Shown here piece by piece: positions 26,131 to 34,239 of a stretch of 47,431 nt of DNA; the first letter of the stretch is position 1, and each line of letters opens with the position of its first letter. The translations under genes and the position numbers were made by a program. The notes beneath the pieces were generated by a model. That model made no database searches. It saw nothing but the letters and a program-made list of their open reading frames with translations, and had not been told where the DNA came from. Location of the stretch: positions 23,531 to 70,961 of the forward strand of contig JADGDI010000001.1 of assembly GCA_016744975.1 (NCBI GenBank), in the 5' to 3' direction. The stretch is from Hyphomicrobiales bacterium. GTDB lineage: Bacteria; Pseudomonadota; Alphaproteobacteria; Rhizobiales; OSC116.

Positions 26131-26166
26131 AATAGACCAGATATGTTGGGCTAGAATAGACCAGAT
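26118..26166 (+). repeat. 24-bp tandem duplication across the rpmE stop codon
   Basis: Two identical 24-base copies lie head to tail, starting with TATGTTGGGCTAG. The first contains the last codons and stop of rpmE; the second is non-coding. There is no mismatch between the copies, so the event is recent or the copies are being homogenised. Confidence 0.95.
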
Positions 26167-26177
26167 ATTAATAAATT

Positions 26178-26206
26178 AAAGGCTCTCTTCGGGGAGTCTT
26201 TTTTTT
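26178..26206 (+). terminator. Intrinsic terminator of rpmE
   Basis: The stem AAAGGCTCTC/GGGAGTCTTT (with G-U pairs) is closed by a TTCG tetraloop and followed by eight T residues. It is a textbook strong terminator. Confidence 0.93.
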
Positions 26207-26221
26207 AAACTTCAAAAAATC

Positions 26222-26252
26222 AAAAAAAATGCTGGTAAAAACTTACCAGCAT
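26222..26252 (-). terminator. Intrinsic terminator of rcdA
   Basis: On the minus strand the 10-bp stem ATGCTGGTAA/TTACCAGCAT has a four-base loop followed by a run of T (plus-strand A-tract 26222-26229). It lies about 25 bases after the rcdA stop. Confidence 0.92.
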
Positions 26253-26276
26253 CCAATTTAAACCAACTAGCCAAAT

Positions 26277-26801
26277 TTATTTTTCACCAAATTCCGCTTG
26301 TAATAAATGAAACTGATCGCGTACACCTGCAACTTTTTCAGTTGGTGCAATTTCTTCAGACCAGAATTGCTTATCAATTTTTTGCAATCTAACTTGCAAA
26401 TCAAAGCTCTTGTGGATGAGATCAATCAATTTTACGGGCAATTCATCAACTAGTGTCGATACATCGTCAACCCTGCGTTTTGCCAATTTAATACGATTAC
26501 TATCACGCTTAATATCATCCACGCTAAGTTCGCCATTTTTAAGCGCCCTTTGCAACAATAACCAGCTGGCAATTTGCATTAACCTAGTAGTAAGTCGCAT
26601 ACTTTCAGAGGCATAAGCCAAAGCTTGCGGTCTGCTTAATTCACGTGATTCAACCCGCCCATCACCATCTAGATAATTTGCAGTTTCTTCCACCAACCCC
26701 ATACCTTCATTAAAAAGCGACTGGAATTGATTAGAAGCGGCAAAAAACTCAACAAAATTTACAGTTTCCGATACGCTGTTATTATCACTAGAATAATTCA
26801 T
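26277..26801 (-). CDS. rcdA: RcdA (DUF1465), adaptor for regulated CtrA proteolysis
   Basis: This is a 174-residue helical-bundle protein. The central block (FNEGMGLVEETANYLDGDGR ... ALAYASESMRLTTRLMQIASWLLLQRAL) is the DUF1465 signature of Caulobacter RcdA. RcdA is an adaptor in the CpdR/PopA hierarchy that delivers CtrA and other substrates to ClpXP at the cell pole. Here it is a single-gene unit with its own terminator, and a CtrA-like box lies 86-100 bases upstream of its start. That arrangement fits feedback control of CtrA level, as an inference. Confidence 0.92.
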   Translation of the reverse strand: MNYSSDNNSVSETVNFVEFFAASNQFQSLFNEGMGLVEETANYLDGDGRVESRELSRPQALAYASESMRLTTRLMQIASWLLLQRALKNGELSVDDIKRDSNRIKLAKRRVDDVSTLVDELPVKLIDLIHKSFDLQVRLQKIDKQFWSEEIAPTEKVAGVRDQFHLLQAEFGEK

Positions 26802-26886
26802 ACTTTAACACCACTCATTTTACGATACTCAATTTACATACTGGTGCTGATATTATACCCTAGTTACGCTATTGTCTCTAAGAAGA

Positions 26887-26901
26887 TTAACAAATAGTTA
26901 A
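26887..26901 (+). promoter_or_regulatory. CtrA-like box upstream of rcdA
   Basis: TTAA, seven bases, TTAA, followed by C: an exact match to the alphaproteobacterial CtrA consensus TTAA-N7-TTAAC. It is 86-100 bases upstream of the rcdA start. Two more TTAAC/TTAAT half-sites follow within 20 bases. The background is AT-rich, so a chance match is possible. Confidence 0.5.
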
Positions 26902-26930
26902 CATGGTTAACGGTTGTTAATAGAAACAAT

Positions 26931-26957
26931 AAAAAAAGAGCCGTAATGTTACGGCTC
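26931..26957 (-). terminator. Orphan intrinsic terminator on the minus strand
   Basis: Read on the minus strand, GAGCCGTAA/TTACGGCTC forms a 9-bp palindromic stem followed by seven T residues. Upstream on that strand (27000-27260) there is no ORF, and downstream is the rcdA promoter region. It may end a small RNA or stop antisense transcription from qor upstream DNA. Confidence 0.8.
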
Positions 26958-27067
26958 AAAGTTTAAAAGGGAGGCGTAATTTAAGAATGTTAATGAAAAA
27001 AACATTCAAACAATAAATAAGATTGTCATCTATTGCATTACGTAATTTTAATATATATTAAACTCAA

Positions 27068-27082
27068 TTAAAATTTAGTTAA
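27068..27082 (+). promoter_or_regulatory. Second CtrA-like box between rcdA and qor
   Basis: TTAA-N7-TTAA lies 189-203 bases upstream of the quinone oxidoreductase start. Flanks are all A/T, so this is weaker evidence than the first box. Confidence 0.3.
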
Positions 27083-27270
27083 AATAAGTCTAATACCACC
27101 TTTAACCGCCCTTGTGACATTAAAACCACAGGTTTTATGCTAGAGTTCTAGAACAATTTAAAAGTTCATATCAGATTGAGTTAGGGTTTTCATATTGAAT
27201 TAATAAAATACTATGAGTAAAGTTTAAAACATAAAATTTTTACCCAAACATAAGTTGATTCGGAATTTCT

Positions 27271-28302
27271 ATGAGCAATTATGAAAAACAAAAAACCATG
27301 AGAGCCATTACATTAAAAACCCCTGGTGGCTGGCAAGAACTTGAAATTGCAGAACATACTATTCCATATTTGCGTTCGGGGGAATTACTCATCAAGGTTG
27401 CAGCAGCAGGGGTTAATCGCCCTGATATTGTCCAGAGGCGTGGCCACTACCCCGCCCCCAAAGGCGCATCACAAATTTTAGGGTTAGAGATATCCGGTAC
27501 AGTTATTGCAATTTCTAATAGTGAAAGCCGTTTCAATATAGGGGATAACATCTGCGGCTTGGTGGCAGGCGGCGGTTATGCACAATTTGTGACCATCCAC
27601 CAAGATAATGCATTGCCAATTCCAAAAAATTTAAATTTTATCGAGGCTGCAAGCCTTCCAGAAACTTTTTTCACCGTTTGGAGCAACCTAATTGACCGCG
27701 CAAAATTAGCCAATGGCGAAACTTTCCTTATCCATGGTGGCACCAGCGGCATCGGCATCACTGCCATACAAATCGCCCGTCAATTTTGCAATGCAAAGGT
27801 TTTTGCCACCGCCTCCAACGATAAAAAATGCCAAGCGATCGAACAATTAGGTGCAACAGCCATTAATTATCTAAGTCAAGATTATGTTGAAACCATCATA
27901 AATCAAACCAAACAGACTAGTAAAGGCGCAAATGTGATAATCGATATGGTAGGCGGGGATTATATAGACCGCAACATTCAATGCGCCGCCGAGCAAGGCC
28001 GCATTGTCAATATCGCATTTATGAACGGTGCCATTGCTGAGGTAAATTTTTTACCCGTTATGTTAAAACGCCTAAGCCTAAGCGGTTCAACATTACGCAT
28101 AAGATCCATTGCCGAAAAAGCTGAAATTGCGCAAAATTTAGAAAAACATATTTGGCCATTAATCGAATCAGGTAAAATAAAGCCGATCATTGATAAAGTT
28201 TTTGACCTTCAAGACGCAGGTTTAGCCCATAAATATATGGAAGAAGCCAAGCATATTGGTAAAATTATGCTAAAAGTCAGTGATATTCAAATGAATGCTT
28301 AA
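27271..28302 (+). CDS. qor: NAD(P)H:quinone oxidoreductase, zinc-free MDR family
   Basis: This 343-residue protein has a GroES-like N-terminal domain (AAGVNRPDIVQRRGHYPAPKGASQILGLEISG) and a Rossmann domain with LIHGGTSGIGITAIQIARQFCNAKVFATA. It lacks zinc ligands and matches the PIG3/QOR group, which reduces quinones or enones with NAD(P)H. The ATG at 27271 has CGGA eight bases upstream; the next ATG at 27298 has no ribosome site. It is 102 bases upstream of trcR, a pairing conserved in Hyphomicrobiales. Confidence 0.9.
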   Translation: MSNYEKQKTMRAITLKTPGGWQELEIAEHTIPYLRSGELLIKVAAAGVNRPDIVQRRGHYPAPKGASQILGLEISGTVIAISNSESRFNIGDNICGLVAGGGYAQFVTIHQDNALPIPKNLNFIEAASLPETFFTVWSNLIDRAKLANGETFLIHGGTSGIGITAIQIARQFCNAKVFATASNDKKCQAIEQLGATAINYLSQDYVETIINQTKQTSKGANVIIDMVGGDYIDRNIQCAAEQGRIVNIAFMNGAIAEVNFLPVMLKRLSLSGSTLRIRSIAEKAEIAQNLEKHIWPLIESGKIKPIIDKVFDLQDAGLAHKYMEEAKHIGKIMLKVSDIQMNA

Positions 28303-28404
28303 ATATCACTGGAAATATGACAATTTTTAAGTTATACAAAAGCATTCCCGAACATTGGACAGAATTTACACCTTTTGTAAAATTGCAAAAGCAGGAGATA
28401 GCAC

Positions 28405-29178
28405 ATGAGCAACGGACCATTAATGCCAAAAGCCACCGCCGTTTGGTTGGTAGATAATACTGCACTAACCTTCGACCAAATTGCCAATTTTTGCAGCCTT
28501 CATCCGCTAGAAGTTAAAGCCATTGCAGATGGTGATGTCGCACAAGGCGTACGCGGCCAAGACCCGGTCCAGTCTGGCGAATTAAGCCGCGCATCTATTG
28601 AAGAAGCTCAAAATGACAGCAGCGTCGAATTGATATTAGCAAAACGCAAATTGGTCATTCCTGAAACCAAAACCCGCAAAGGGCCGCGTTACACGCCTTT
28701 ATCACGCCGTCAAGACAAACCAAGCTCTATCTTATGGTTGGTTAAATTTCACCCAGAACTTGTCGATAGTCAGGTGATGAAACTTGTTGGCACAACCAAA
28801 CCAACCATCAAGGCCATTCGTGAGCGCAGCCATTGGAATATTCAAAACATCAAACCGATTGACCCTGTTGCTCTTGGCCTTTGCAAGCAAATAGAGCTAG
28901 ACGCTGCCGTATCAAAAGCTGCAATAAGAGTCGAAAAGGAACGCGTAAAAGCCATTGAAGCTGGCACTTTATTGCCAACTGAAGAGACAACCGCACCAGC
29001 TTATAAAAAAGATAATGAGCATTTTGCTGAAATTATCGGCAACGTAAACGATGTAGCAGAATCAGAAGAAGCCACAGCAGACAATCTGTTTGATAATATC
29101 CCAACCGCAGAGACAACTGAACAACCTGACTATATTTCTGCTGAAGATGTATTTTCTAATTTTGACAGCGACGATTAG
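28405..29178 (+). CDS. trcR: Cell-cycle transcriptional regulator TrcR (DUF1013)
   Basis: The protein has 257 residues. The N-terminal half (LMPKATAVWLVDNTALTFDQIANFCSLHPLEVKAIADGD) and the middle (KGPRYTPLSRRQDKPSSILWLVKFHPELVD) are the DUF1013 signature, with helix-turn-helix-like segments such as VMKLVGTTKPTIKAIRERSHW. TrcR is reported to act in cell-cycle transcription in Caulobacter; the target set here is unknown. The C-terminal 50 residues are an acidic, low-complexity tail (DNLFDNIP... DVFSNFDSDD). A strong AGGAG site precedes the ATG, and a bidirectional terminator follows. Confidence 0.9.
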   Translation: MSNGPLMPKATAVWLVDNTALTFDQIANFCSLHPLEVKAIADGDVAQGVRGQDPVQSGELSRASIEEAQNDSSVELILAKRKLVIPETKTRKGPRYTPLSRRQDKPSSILWLVKFHPELVDSQVMKLVGTTKPTIKAIRERSHWNIQNIKPIDPVALGLCKQIELDAAVSKAAIRVEKERVKAIEAGTLLPTEETTAPAYKKDNEHFAEIIGNVNDVAESEEATADNLFDNIPTAETTEQPDYISAEDVFSNFDSDD

Positions 29179-29197
29179 TCACTTTTAAAAATTCCAT

Positions 29198-29233
29198 AAA
29201 AAAAGCTAGCAAGAGTTTCTTGCTAGCTTTTTT
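29198..29233. terminator. Bidirectional intrinsic terminator between trcR and prpE
   Basis: A perfect 16-bp stem (AAAAAAGCTAGCAAGA and its complement) with a three-base loop, with T-runs on both strands. It serves the convergent genes trcR (+) and prpE (-). Confidence 0.95.
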
Positions 29234-29234
29234 A

Positions 29235-31133
29235 TTAGATTAGCCCAACATGTTTAAATCTGTCGGTTATTTCAGTCAGTATTTCGGGGTCATCAATGGT
29301 TGCAGGCATTTTATAATCCTCACCATCAGCTATCTTACGCATGGTTGCCCTCAATATTTTACCACTGCGAGTTTTAGGCAGCCGCTCAACCACAATTGAT
29401 GTTTTATAAGCCGCAACTGGGCCAATTTCATCGCGCATCATTTGTTTGCATTCGCCTTCAATCACTGCATGGTCTTTTGTCACGCCATTATTCAGTATAA
29501 TTAATCCAATTGGCATTTGGCCTTTAAGTTTATCAGTAATACCAATCACCGCACATTCTGCAACGTCATTATGTGCCGATAATACTTCTTCCATTGCACC
29601 AGTAGATAAACGGTGCCCCGCAACATTTATAATATCATCAGTGCGCGCCATGATGAATAAATAACCATCATCATCAATAAATCCCGCATCTGAAGTTTCG
29701 TAATATCCGTCAAAATTTTCAAAATATTTTTGCCTAAATACCGTATCAGCTTGCCACAATGTCGGCAAACAACCTGGCGGCAATGGTCTTTTAATCAATA
29801 CATTACCCGTCACACCTGCTTCAACTTTTTCGCCCTCATCGTCCAAAATAACAATATCATAACCAGGAATAGGTTTAGTCGGTGAGCCATATTTAATTGG
29901 CAATTTCTCAATTCCCAATGGGTTGCATACCATTGCCCAACCTGTTTCAGTCTGCCACCAATGGTCAATGACAGGGATTTTCAACTGTTGCTCGGCCCAT
30001 TTTATAGTGGCAGGGTCAGCACGTTCACCCGCCAAATATAAAGCATTTAGTTTTGAGAGGTCATAGTCAGCAATTAGCTTACCCTCTGGGTCTTCTTTCT
30101 TAATCGCCCGAAATGCAGTGGGTGCAGTAAAAAATGTCTTTACCCCATATTCCTCAATCACCCGCCAAAACACACCCGCGTCGGGGGTGCCAACTGGCTT
30201 GCCTTCATACATAATTGTCGTCGCACCCGCCAATAATGGCCCATAAACTATGTAACTATGCCCAACAACCCAGCCAACATCCGATGCCGCCCAAAAAACA
30301 TCACCCGCATCAATATTATAAATGGCCTTCATTGACCAGTGCAAGGCAACCATATGCCCACCATTATCACGAACCACACCCTTTGGTGTACCTGTAGTAC
30401 CAGAAGTATATAATATATATAGGCTATCAGTAGCCAATAGCGGAACTGGCTCAGCTTTTCTACCCGCATCTTTAGCGTCATCCACCAGCAATTGCCAGTC
30501 AAAATCTATGCCCTCATTTAATGCAACAACATGCTCTTCACGTTGGTAAATGATGCATTTTTCAACTTTATGCTCTGCCAATTCAATCGCATGGTCTAAC
30601 AAAGGCTTATATTCAACAATTCGGTTGGGTTCGATACCGCATGATGCAGCAATAATCAAATTTGGTCGGCAATCATCAATTCTTGTCGCTAGTTCAGGCG
30701 ATGCAAACCCGCCAAATACAACGCTATGGATCGCCCCAATACGCGAGCAAGCCAGCATCGCAATTGCCGCCTCAGGTATCATTGGCATATATAAAATAAC
30801 CCGATCGCCCTTTTTAACATCACTTTGCTCAAGCACTGCAGCAAAAGTTTCAACCTCTTTTAGCAGTTCTGCATAACTATATTGACGCTTTTTCCCTGTC
30901 ACAGGACTATCATAAATCAGTGCTGTTTGCTCAGCTCTTCCGCCTGCAACATGCCTGTCTAAGCAATTGTAAGATGTATTACACTGAGCTCCAATATACC
31001 AACGCTCTAGCCCATCTAGCTCACCCTGAACTTTCTTCCAAGGTTTATACCAGTCAATAGCTTGTGCTGCTTCTGCCCAAAACTTCAACGGTTCACTTTT
31101 CCAACTTTGGTAAATTTTTGAATATTCGCCCAT
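29235..31133 (-). CDS. prpE: Propionyl-CoA synthetase (acetyl-CoA synthetase family)
   Basis: This is an AMP-forming acyl-CoA ligase of about 632 residues. The N-terminal ACAS-type start is YSKIYQSWKSEPLKFWAEAA. Core motifs are LYTSGTTGTPKGVVRDNGG, HWWQTETGW, YETSDAG and the C-terminal TRSGKILRATMRKIA, whose Lys is the acetylation-controlled catalytic residue. PrpE activates propionate with ATP and CoA; acetate may also be used. The ORF track starts with a TTG (31151); the ATG at 31133 follows two AGGG/GGGG runs and is preferred. It is a single-gene unit here, without other methylcitrate genes. Confidence 0.9.
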   Translation of the reverse strand: MGEYSKIYQSWKSEPLKFWAEAAQAIDWYKPWKKVQGELDGLERWYIGAQCNTSYNCLDRHVAGGRAEQTALIYDSPVTGKKRQYSYAELLKEVETFAAVLEQSDVKKGDRVILYMPMIPEAAIAMLACSRIGAIHSVVFGGFASPELATRIDDCRPNLIIAASCGIEPNRIVEYKPLLDHAIELAEHKVEKCIIYQREEHVVALNEGIDFDWQLLVDDAKDAGRKAEPVPLLATDSLYILYTSGTTGTPKGVVRDNGGHMVALHWSMKAIYNIDAGDVFWAASDVGWVVGHSYIVYGPLLAGATTIMYEGKPVGTPDAGVFWRVIEEYGVKTFFTAPTAFRAIKKEDPEGKLIADYDLSKLNALYLAGERADPATIKWAEQQLKIPVIDHWWQTETGWAMVCNPLGIEKLPIKYGSPTKPIPGYDIVILDDEGEKVEAGVTGNVLIKRPLPPGCLPTLWQADTVFRQKYFENFDGYYETSDAGFIDDDGYLFIMARTDDIINVAGHRLSTGAMEEVLSAHNDVAECAVIGITDKLKGQMPIGLIILNNGVTKDHAVIEGECKQMMRDEIGPVAAYKTSIVVERLPKTRSGKILRATMRKIADGEDYKMPATIDDPEILTEITDRFKHVGLI

Positions 31134-31240
31134 TATCCCCTCGTCCCTCAAATAAAACTATTACCCAATAAATAAAGTCAAACTTACTCAATTAATATGA
31201 GACATTTGTCTGAAACATTATCATCAACTATTAAATCCAT

Positions 31241-31274
31241 AAAAAAACACCTACTTACAGCCGTAAAGTAGGTG
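31241..31274 (-). terminator. Intrinsic terminator of the minus-strand DUF465 gene
   Basis: The stem CACCTACTT/AAGTAGGTG (with a one-base bulge beyond) is followed on the minus strand by seven T residues. It lies about 28 bases after the DUF465 stop. Confidence 0.85.
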
Positions 31275-31301
31275 CTTATTTTACAATAATTTGACTAAAA
31301 A

Positions 31302-31478
31302 CTAACTAGCGATCTGAGACTCAATATTTGATATTTCTTCTTTAAGCTTCATCTTTTCTCGCTTTAACCCATTGATTTTAAATTGATCTATTGCTGGGAA
31401 ACCAGATTCCTTGGTTATTTTGCTTTCCATTTCTTTATGTTTTATCTTCAATTTATTCAAATGCGCTTCAAGAGCCAT
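31302..31478 (-). CDS. Small DUF465 (YdcH-like) coiled-coil protein
   Basis: This 58-residue ORF is missing from the ORF track and was found by hand. The translation MALEAHLNKLKIKHKEMESK ... PAIDQFKINGLKREKMKLKEEI matches the short helical-hairpin DUF465/YdcH pattern, with the typical LK..K..LKDEI-type second helix. AGGAG sits eight bases before the ATG and a clear terminator follows, which supports a real gene. Function in the family is unknown. Confidence 0.85.
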   Translation of the reverse strand: MALEAHLNKLKIKHKEMESKITKESGFPAIDQFKINGLKREKMKLKEEISNIESQIAS

Positions 31479-31631
31479 TTTAGTATCTCCTTATAGTTAA
31501 CCCTAAAACCCTGCCACAAAAAAAAATATAAATCAAATTTTTCCAATTTTGATCTGTAATTGATTAATTTTATTAATTTTTAATGACTTTATGCTAGTTT
31601 AAGATTTTAGACCTAGCGCAACGGATTTTCC

Positions 31632-31838
31632 ATGAATGAAATTGAAAAAAATCATTTGGTTAAGATTATATCTCGCCTTTCACAAGAACATAGAGATCTG
31701 AAAATGACAATAAATTCAATGGCTAAACTCGATAATTCACATGATGTTCAAGTTCAAAAACTTTTAAACCGTAAAAACCAAATTAAGGAAGTTATCGAAA
31801 AACTAAACGAGAAGCTTACCCCAGATATCATTGCTTAG
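31632..31838 (+). CDS. Second DUF465 (YdcH-like) coiled-coil protein
   Basis: The protein has 68 residues (MNEIEKNHLVKIISRLSQEHRDLKMTINSMAK ... QKLLNRKNQIKEVIEKLNEKLTPDIIA), again the two-helix DUF465 pattern with the HRDL motif of the family. It is divergent from the other DUF465 gene, about 150 bases away, and upstream of purE by 127 bases. The arrangement of two DUF465 genes before purE recurs in Hyphomicrobiales. Function unknown. Confidence 0.82.
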   Translation: MNEIEKNHLVKIISRLSQEHRDLKMTINSMAKLDNSHDVQVQKLLNRKNQIKEVIEKLNEKLTPDIIA

Positions 31839-31965
31839 TATAAATTTACAATTGCATATAGAGGTTTTATGCCTATAATGCCGCTTCTTTAGATGAATCA
31901 AAAGATGAATCAAAGTGATTCAAATCACAATTCAAGCACTAACAATTTTAGAATTTAGGAATAAT

Positions 31966-32457
31966 ATGGCCGATATAAAACCACTCATTGGCATCATCAT
32001 GGGCAGCCAATCTGACTGGCCCATCATGAAGCATGCGGCAGATATTCTCCAACAGTTAGATATTGCTTTTGAAGCAAAAATCGTCTCCGCACACCGCACA
32101 CCAGACCGTATGTACGACTATGCTAAAGGCGCCAAAGCCAATGGCCTTAATGTCATCATCGCTGGTGCTGGCGGTGCTGCCCATTTACCTGGCATGACCG
32201 CTTCTATGACTGAGCTACCCGTATTTGGTGTACCAATTGAAACCCAAGCACTTGGCGGTCAAGACAGCCTATTATCAATAGTCCAAATGCCGGGGGGCAT
32301 ACCAGTTGGCACCTTAGCCATTGGCAAAGCTGGCGCTATTAATGCCGCATTACTCGCAGCATCCATTATTGCACTGCATAATAAAGAAACTGCAAAAAAT
32401 CTAGCTGCTTATCGACAATCTATTACCGATAGCATTGCACTAAGCCCAACAGATTAA
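31966..32457 (+). CDS. purE: N5-carboxyaminoimidazole ribonucleotide mutase
   Basis: This 163-residue class I PurE has [29 protein letters not shown], and [26 protein letters not shown]. It moves the carboxyl group of N5-CAIR to C4, making CAIR in purine synthesis. The ORF track start (31915) is upstream; the ATG at 31966 has AGGA seven bases ahead and gives the family N-terminus. purK follows after 49 bases. Confidence 0.97.
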   Translation: MADIKPLIGIIMGSQSDWPIMKHAADILQQLDIAFEAKIVSAHRTPDRMYDYAKGAKANGLNVIIAGAGGAAHLPGMTASMTELPVFGVPIETQALGGQDSLLSIVQMPGGIPVGTLAIGKAGAINAALLAASIIALHNKETAKNLAAYRQSITDSIALSPTD

Positions 32458-32506
32458 TTACCAAACCAAATATATCTGCTTCCACCTCCAATAACAGAGC
32501 AAGACC

Positions 32507-33616
32507 ATGCAAAAATCCCTAGCCAGCAATCGCATTATCGGTATTTTAGGTGGGGGGCAATTGGCACGTATGTTAAGCTTGGCAGCAGCACCACTGGGTT
32601 ATAAAACTTGCATCTACTGCCCCGAAGAAAGCGGCCCAGCACTTGATGTATGCCATAGTAATATGGTTGGCGAGTATAATGATGAGACAAAGCTCAAACA
32701 ATTTGCGGATCAGGTCGATGTCATCACTTATGAATTTGAGAATATCCCTTCCGACTGTATCGAATTTCTATCCAAATTAAAAACCGTATCACCAAATTTA
32801 AACTCACTAAAAACCGCGCAAGATCGCTTGGTCGAAAAAGACTATCTTAACAAAGTTGGTACAAAAACAGCCCCATATGCCAATGTCAGCAATCATCATC
32901 AATTAGATGCAGCCATCACTAAACTTGGTTTACCTGCAATCTTAAAAACCCGCACAATGGGTTATGATGGCAAAGGCCAATGCCTAATTAGAACCAGTGC
33001 TGATATTGCCGATGCCTACCATCTAATAGACAATAACACCCACGGGCATTGCATTTTAGAAGGCTTTATAGAGTTTGATTTAGAAATTTCTGTCATCATT
33101 GCCCGCAATGCACAGAATCAAATTGCGATCTTTGACCCATCCCAAAATGACCACAAAGATCAAATTCTGCATAAAGCCACCATTCCTGCTAATGTCAGCC
33201 AATCCACAATAGATCGCGCAAAAAAACTTGCAACCGATATCATCATCGGCTTAGATTATATTGGTGTTTTAGCAGTTGAATTATTCATCTCAACAAAAAA
33301 TGATGAAGATGATATTATCGTCAATGAAATAGCCCCACGCGTTCATAATAGTGGTCATTGGACCCAAGATGCCTGTTATGTTTCACAGTTCGAGCAACAT
33401 ATACGCTCAATTTGCAACTTACCTCTTGGCAATACTGCACGCCATAGCAATGCTATCATGCTCAATTTAATTGGTAATGATGTCAATAAAATAACCGAAT
33501 ACGCAACCATGCCAAATGCAAGCATACATCTTTACGGAAAATTAGATATTAAGGAAGGCCGAAAAATGGGCCATGTAAATTTAACCGCACCGCTCACAAA
33601 CCAAACTAAGCCTTAG
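32507..33616 (+). CDS. purK: N5-carboxyaminoimidazole ribonucleotide synthase
   Basis: This 369-residue ATP-grasp enzyme opens with IGILGGGQLARMLSLAAAPLGY, continues with VITYEFENIPSDCIEFL, and has the ATP-grasp core AILKTRTMGYDGKGQ and the metal site VNEIAPRVHNSGHWTQDAC. It makes N5-CAIR from AIR, bicarbonate and ATP, the substrate of PurE. The PurE-PurK pair is the usual bacterial two-step route. Confidence 0.97.
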   Translation: MQKSLASNRIIGILGGGQLARMLSLAAAPLGYKTCIYCPEESGPALDVCHSNMVGEYNDETKLKQFADQVDVITYEFENIPSDCIEFLSKLKTVSPNLNSLKTAQDRLVEKDYLNKVGTKTAPYANVSNHHQLDAAITKLGLPAILKTRTMGYDGKGQCLIRTSADIADAYHLIDNNTHGHCILEGFIEFDLEISVIIARNAQNQIAIFDPSQNDHKDQILHKATIPANVSQSTIDRAKKLATDIIIGLDYIGVLAVELFISTKNDEDDIIVNEIAPRVHNSGHWTQDACYVSQFEQHIRSICNLPLGNTARHSNAIMLNLIGNDVNKITEYATMPNASIHLYGKLDIKEGRKMGHVNLTAPLTNQTKP

Positions 33617-33810
33617 CTTTTGCCATATAAACGATAAATAACAATTATTCCTTTGATATTTATTTTTTTTCAATTGAATGACTGGACAAATGCCGTTTTA
33701 TTTGATAAATCCAACTCAATTAATTGTTGCGCATGGCGCAGCGCAAAAATCTTTCGTCGTTAAATTGGTCAGTAACCTAAACGATAATATTTTGAGACAG
33801 GAAATAAATA

Positions 33811-34038
33811 GTGCAAGTACTCGTACGTGATAATAATGTTGATCAAGCCCTTCGTGCTCTTAAAAAGAAAATGCAACGTGAAGGCATCTTCCGTGAAATG
33901 AAACTCCGTGGCCATTTTGAAAAGCCATCAGAGAAAAAAGCCCGTGAAAAAGCTGAAGCCATTCGCCGCACTCGCAAGCTTGCCCGTAAAAAAGCCCAAC
34001 GCGAAGGCATGGTTATGGGCAAAGGCCGTATGTATTAA
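33811..34038 (+). CDS. rpsU: 30S ribosomal protein S21
   Basis: The protein has 75 residues, [25 protein letters not shown], with a basic Arg/Lys-rich C-terminus. The start codon is GTG, with AGGA about ten bases upstream. S21 is needed for early steps of translation initiation at the anti-Shine-Dalgarno region. It stands alone with its own terminator; the 194 bases after purK leave space for its own promoter. Confidence 0.97.
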   Translation: MQVLVRDNNVDQALRALKKKMQREGIFREMKLRGHFEKPSEKKAREKAEAIRRTRKLARKKAQREGMVMGKGRMY

Positions 34039-34087
34039 GCCATATTTAGTCAGTTTAAACTGAACTAAAACAATATATATACTATAT

Positions 34088-34112
34088 AAAGGCTGCTTTG
34101 GCGGCCTTTTTA
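34088..34112 (+). terminator. Intrinsic terminator of rpsU
   Basis: The 9-bp stem AAAGGCTGC/GCGGCCTTT (one G-U pair) has a four-base loop followed by T residues. Confidence 0.92.
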
Positions 34113-34239
34113 TTTTGGTTCAAACCCATCACACCAAATTTATTAATTTTTTTACCCAACACTAAAAAAATTTGATATAGTCAGCAGCGAATTAATTAAA
34201 CTTACCTATAGTTTGTATTTGTTGATATAGGAGAATGCT

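Larger units (their letters stand above)
26802..27270. other. Divergent regulatory region between rcdA and the quinone oxidoreductase gene
   Basis: About 470 very AT-rich bases without a credible ORF (best minus-strand candidates are under 15 codons). It contains four TTAA tetramers within 26887-26920, two TTAA-N7-TTAA boxes, and a minus-strand intrinsic terminator not explained by any annotated gene. Promoters for both flanking genes must lie here. Confidence 0.75.

Noticed and set aside
26958-27270. Small DUF1192-type gene expected between rcdA and qor in relatives
   Set aside because: Both strands were read; no ORF longer than a dozen or so codons with the right features was found.
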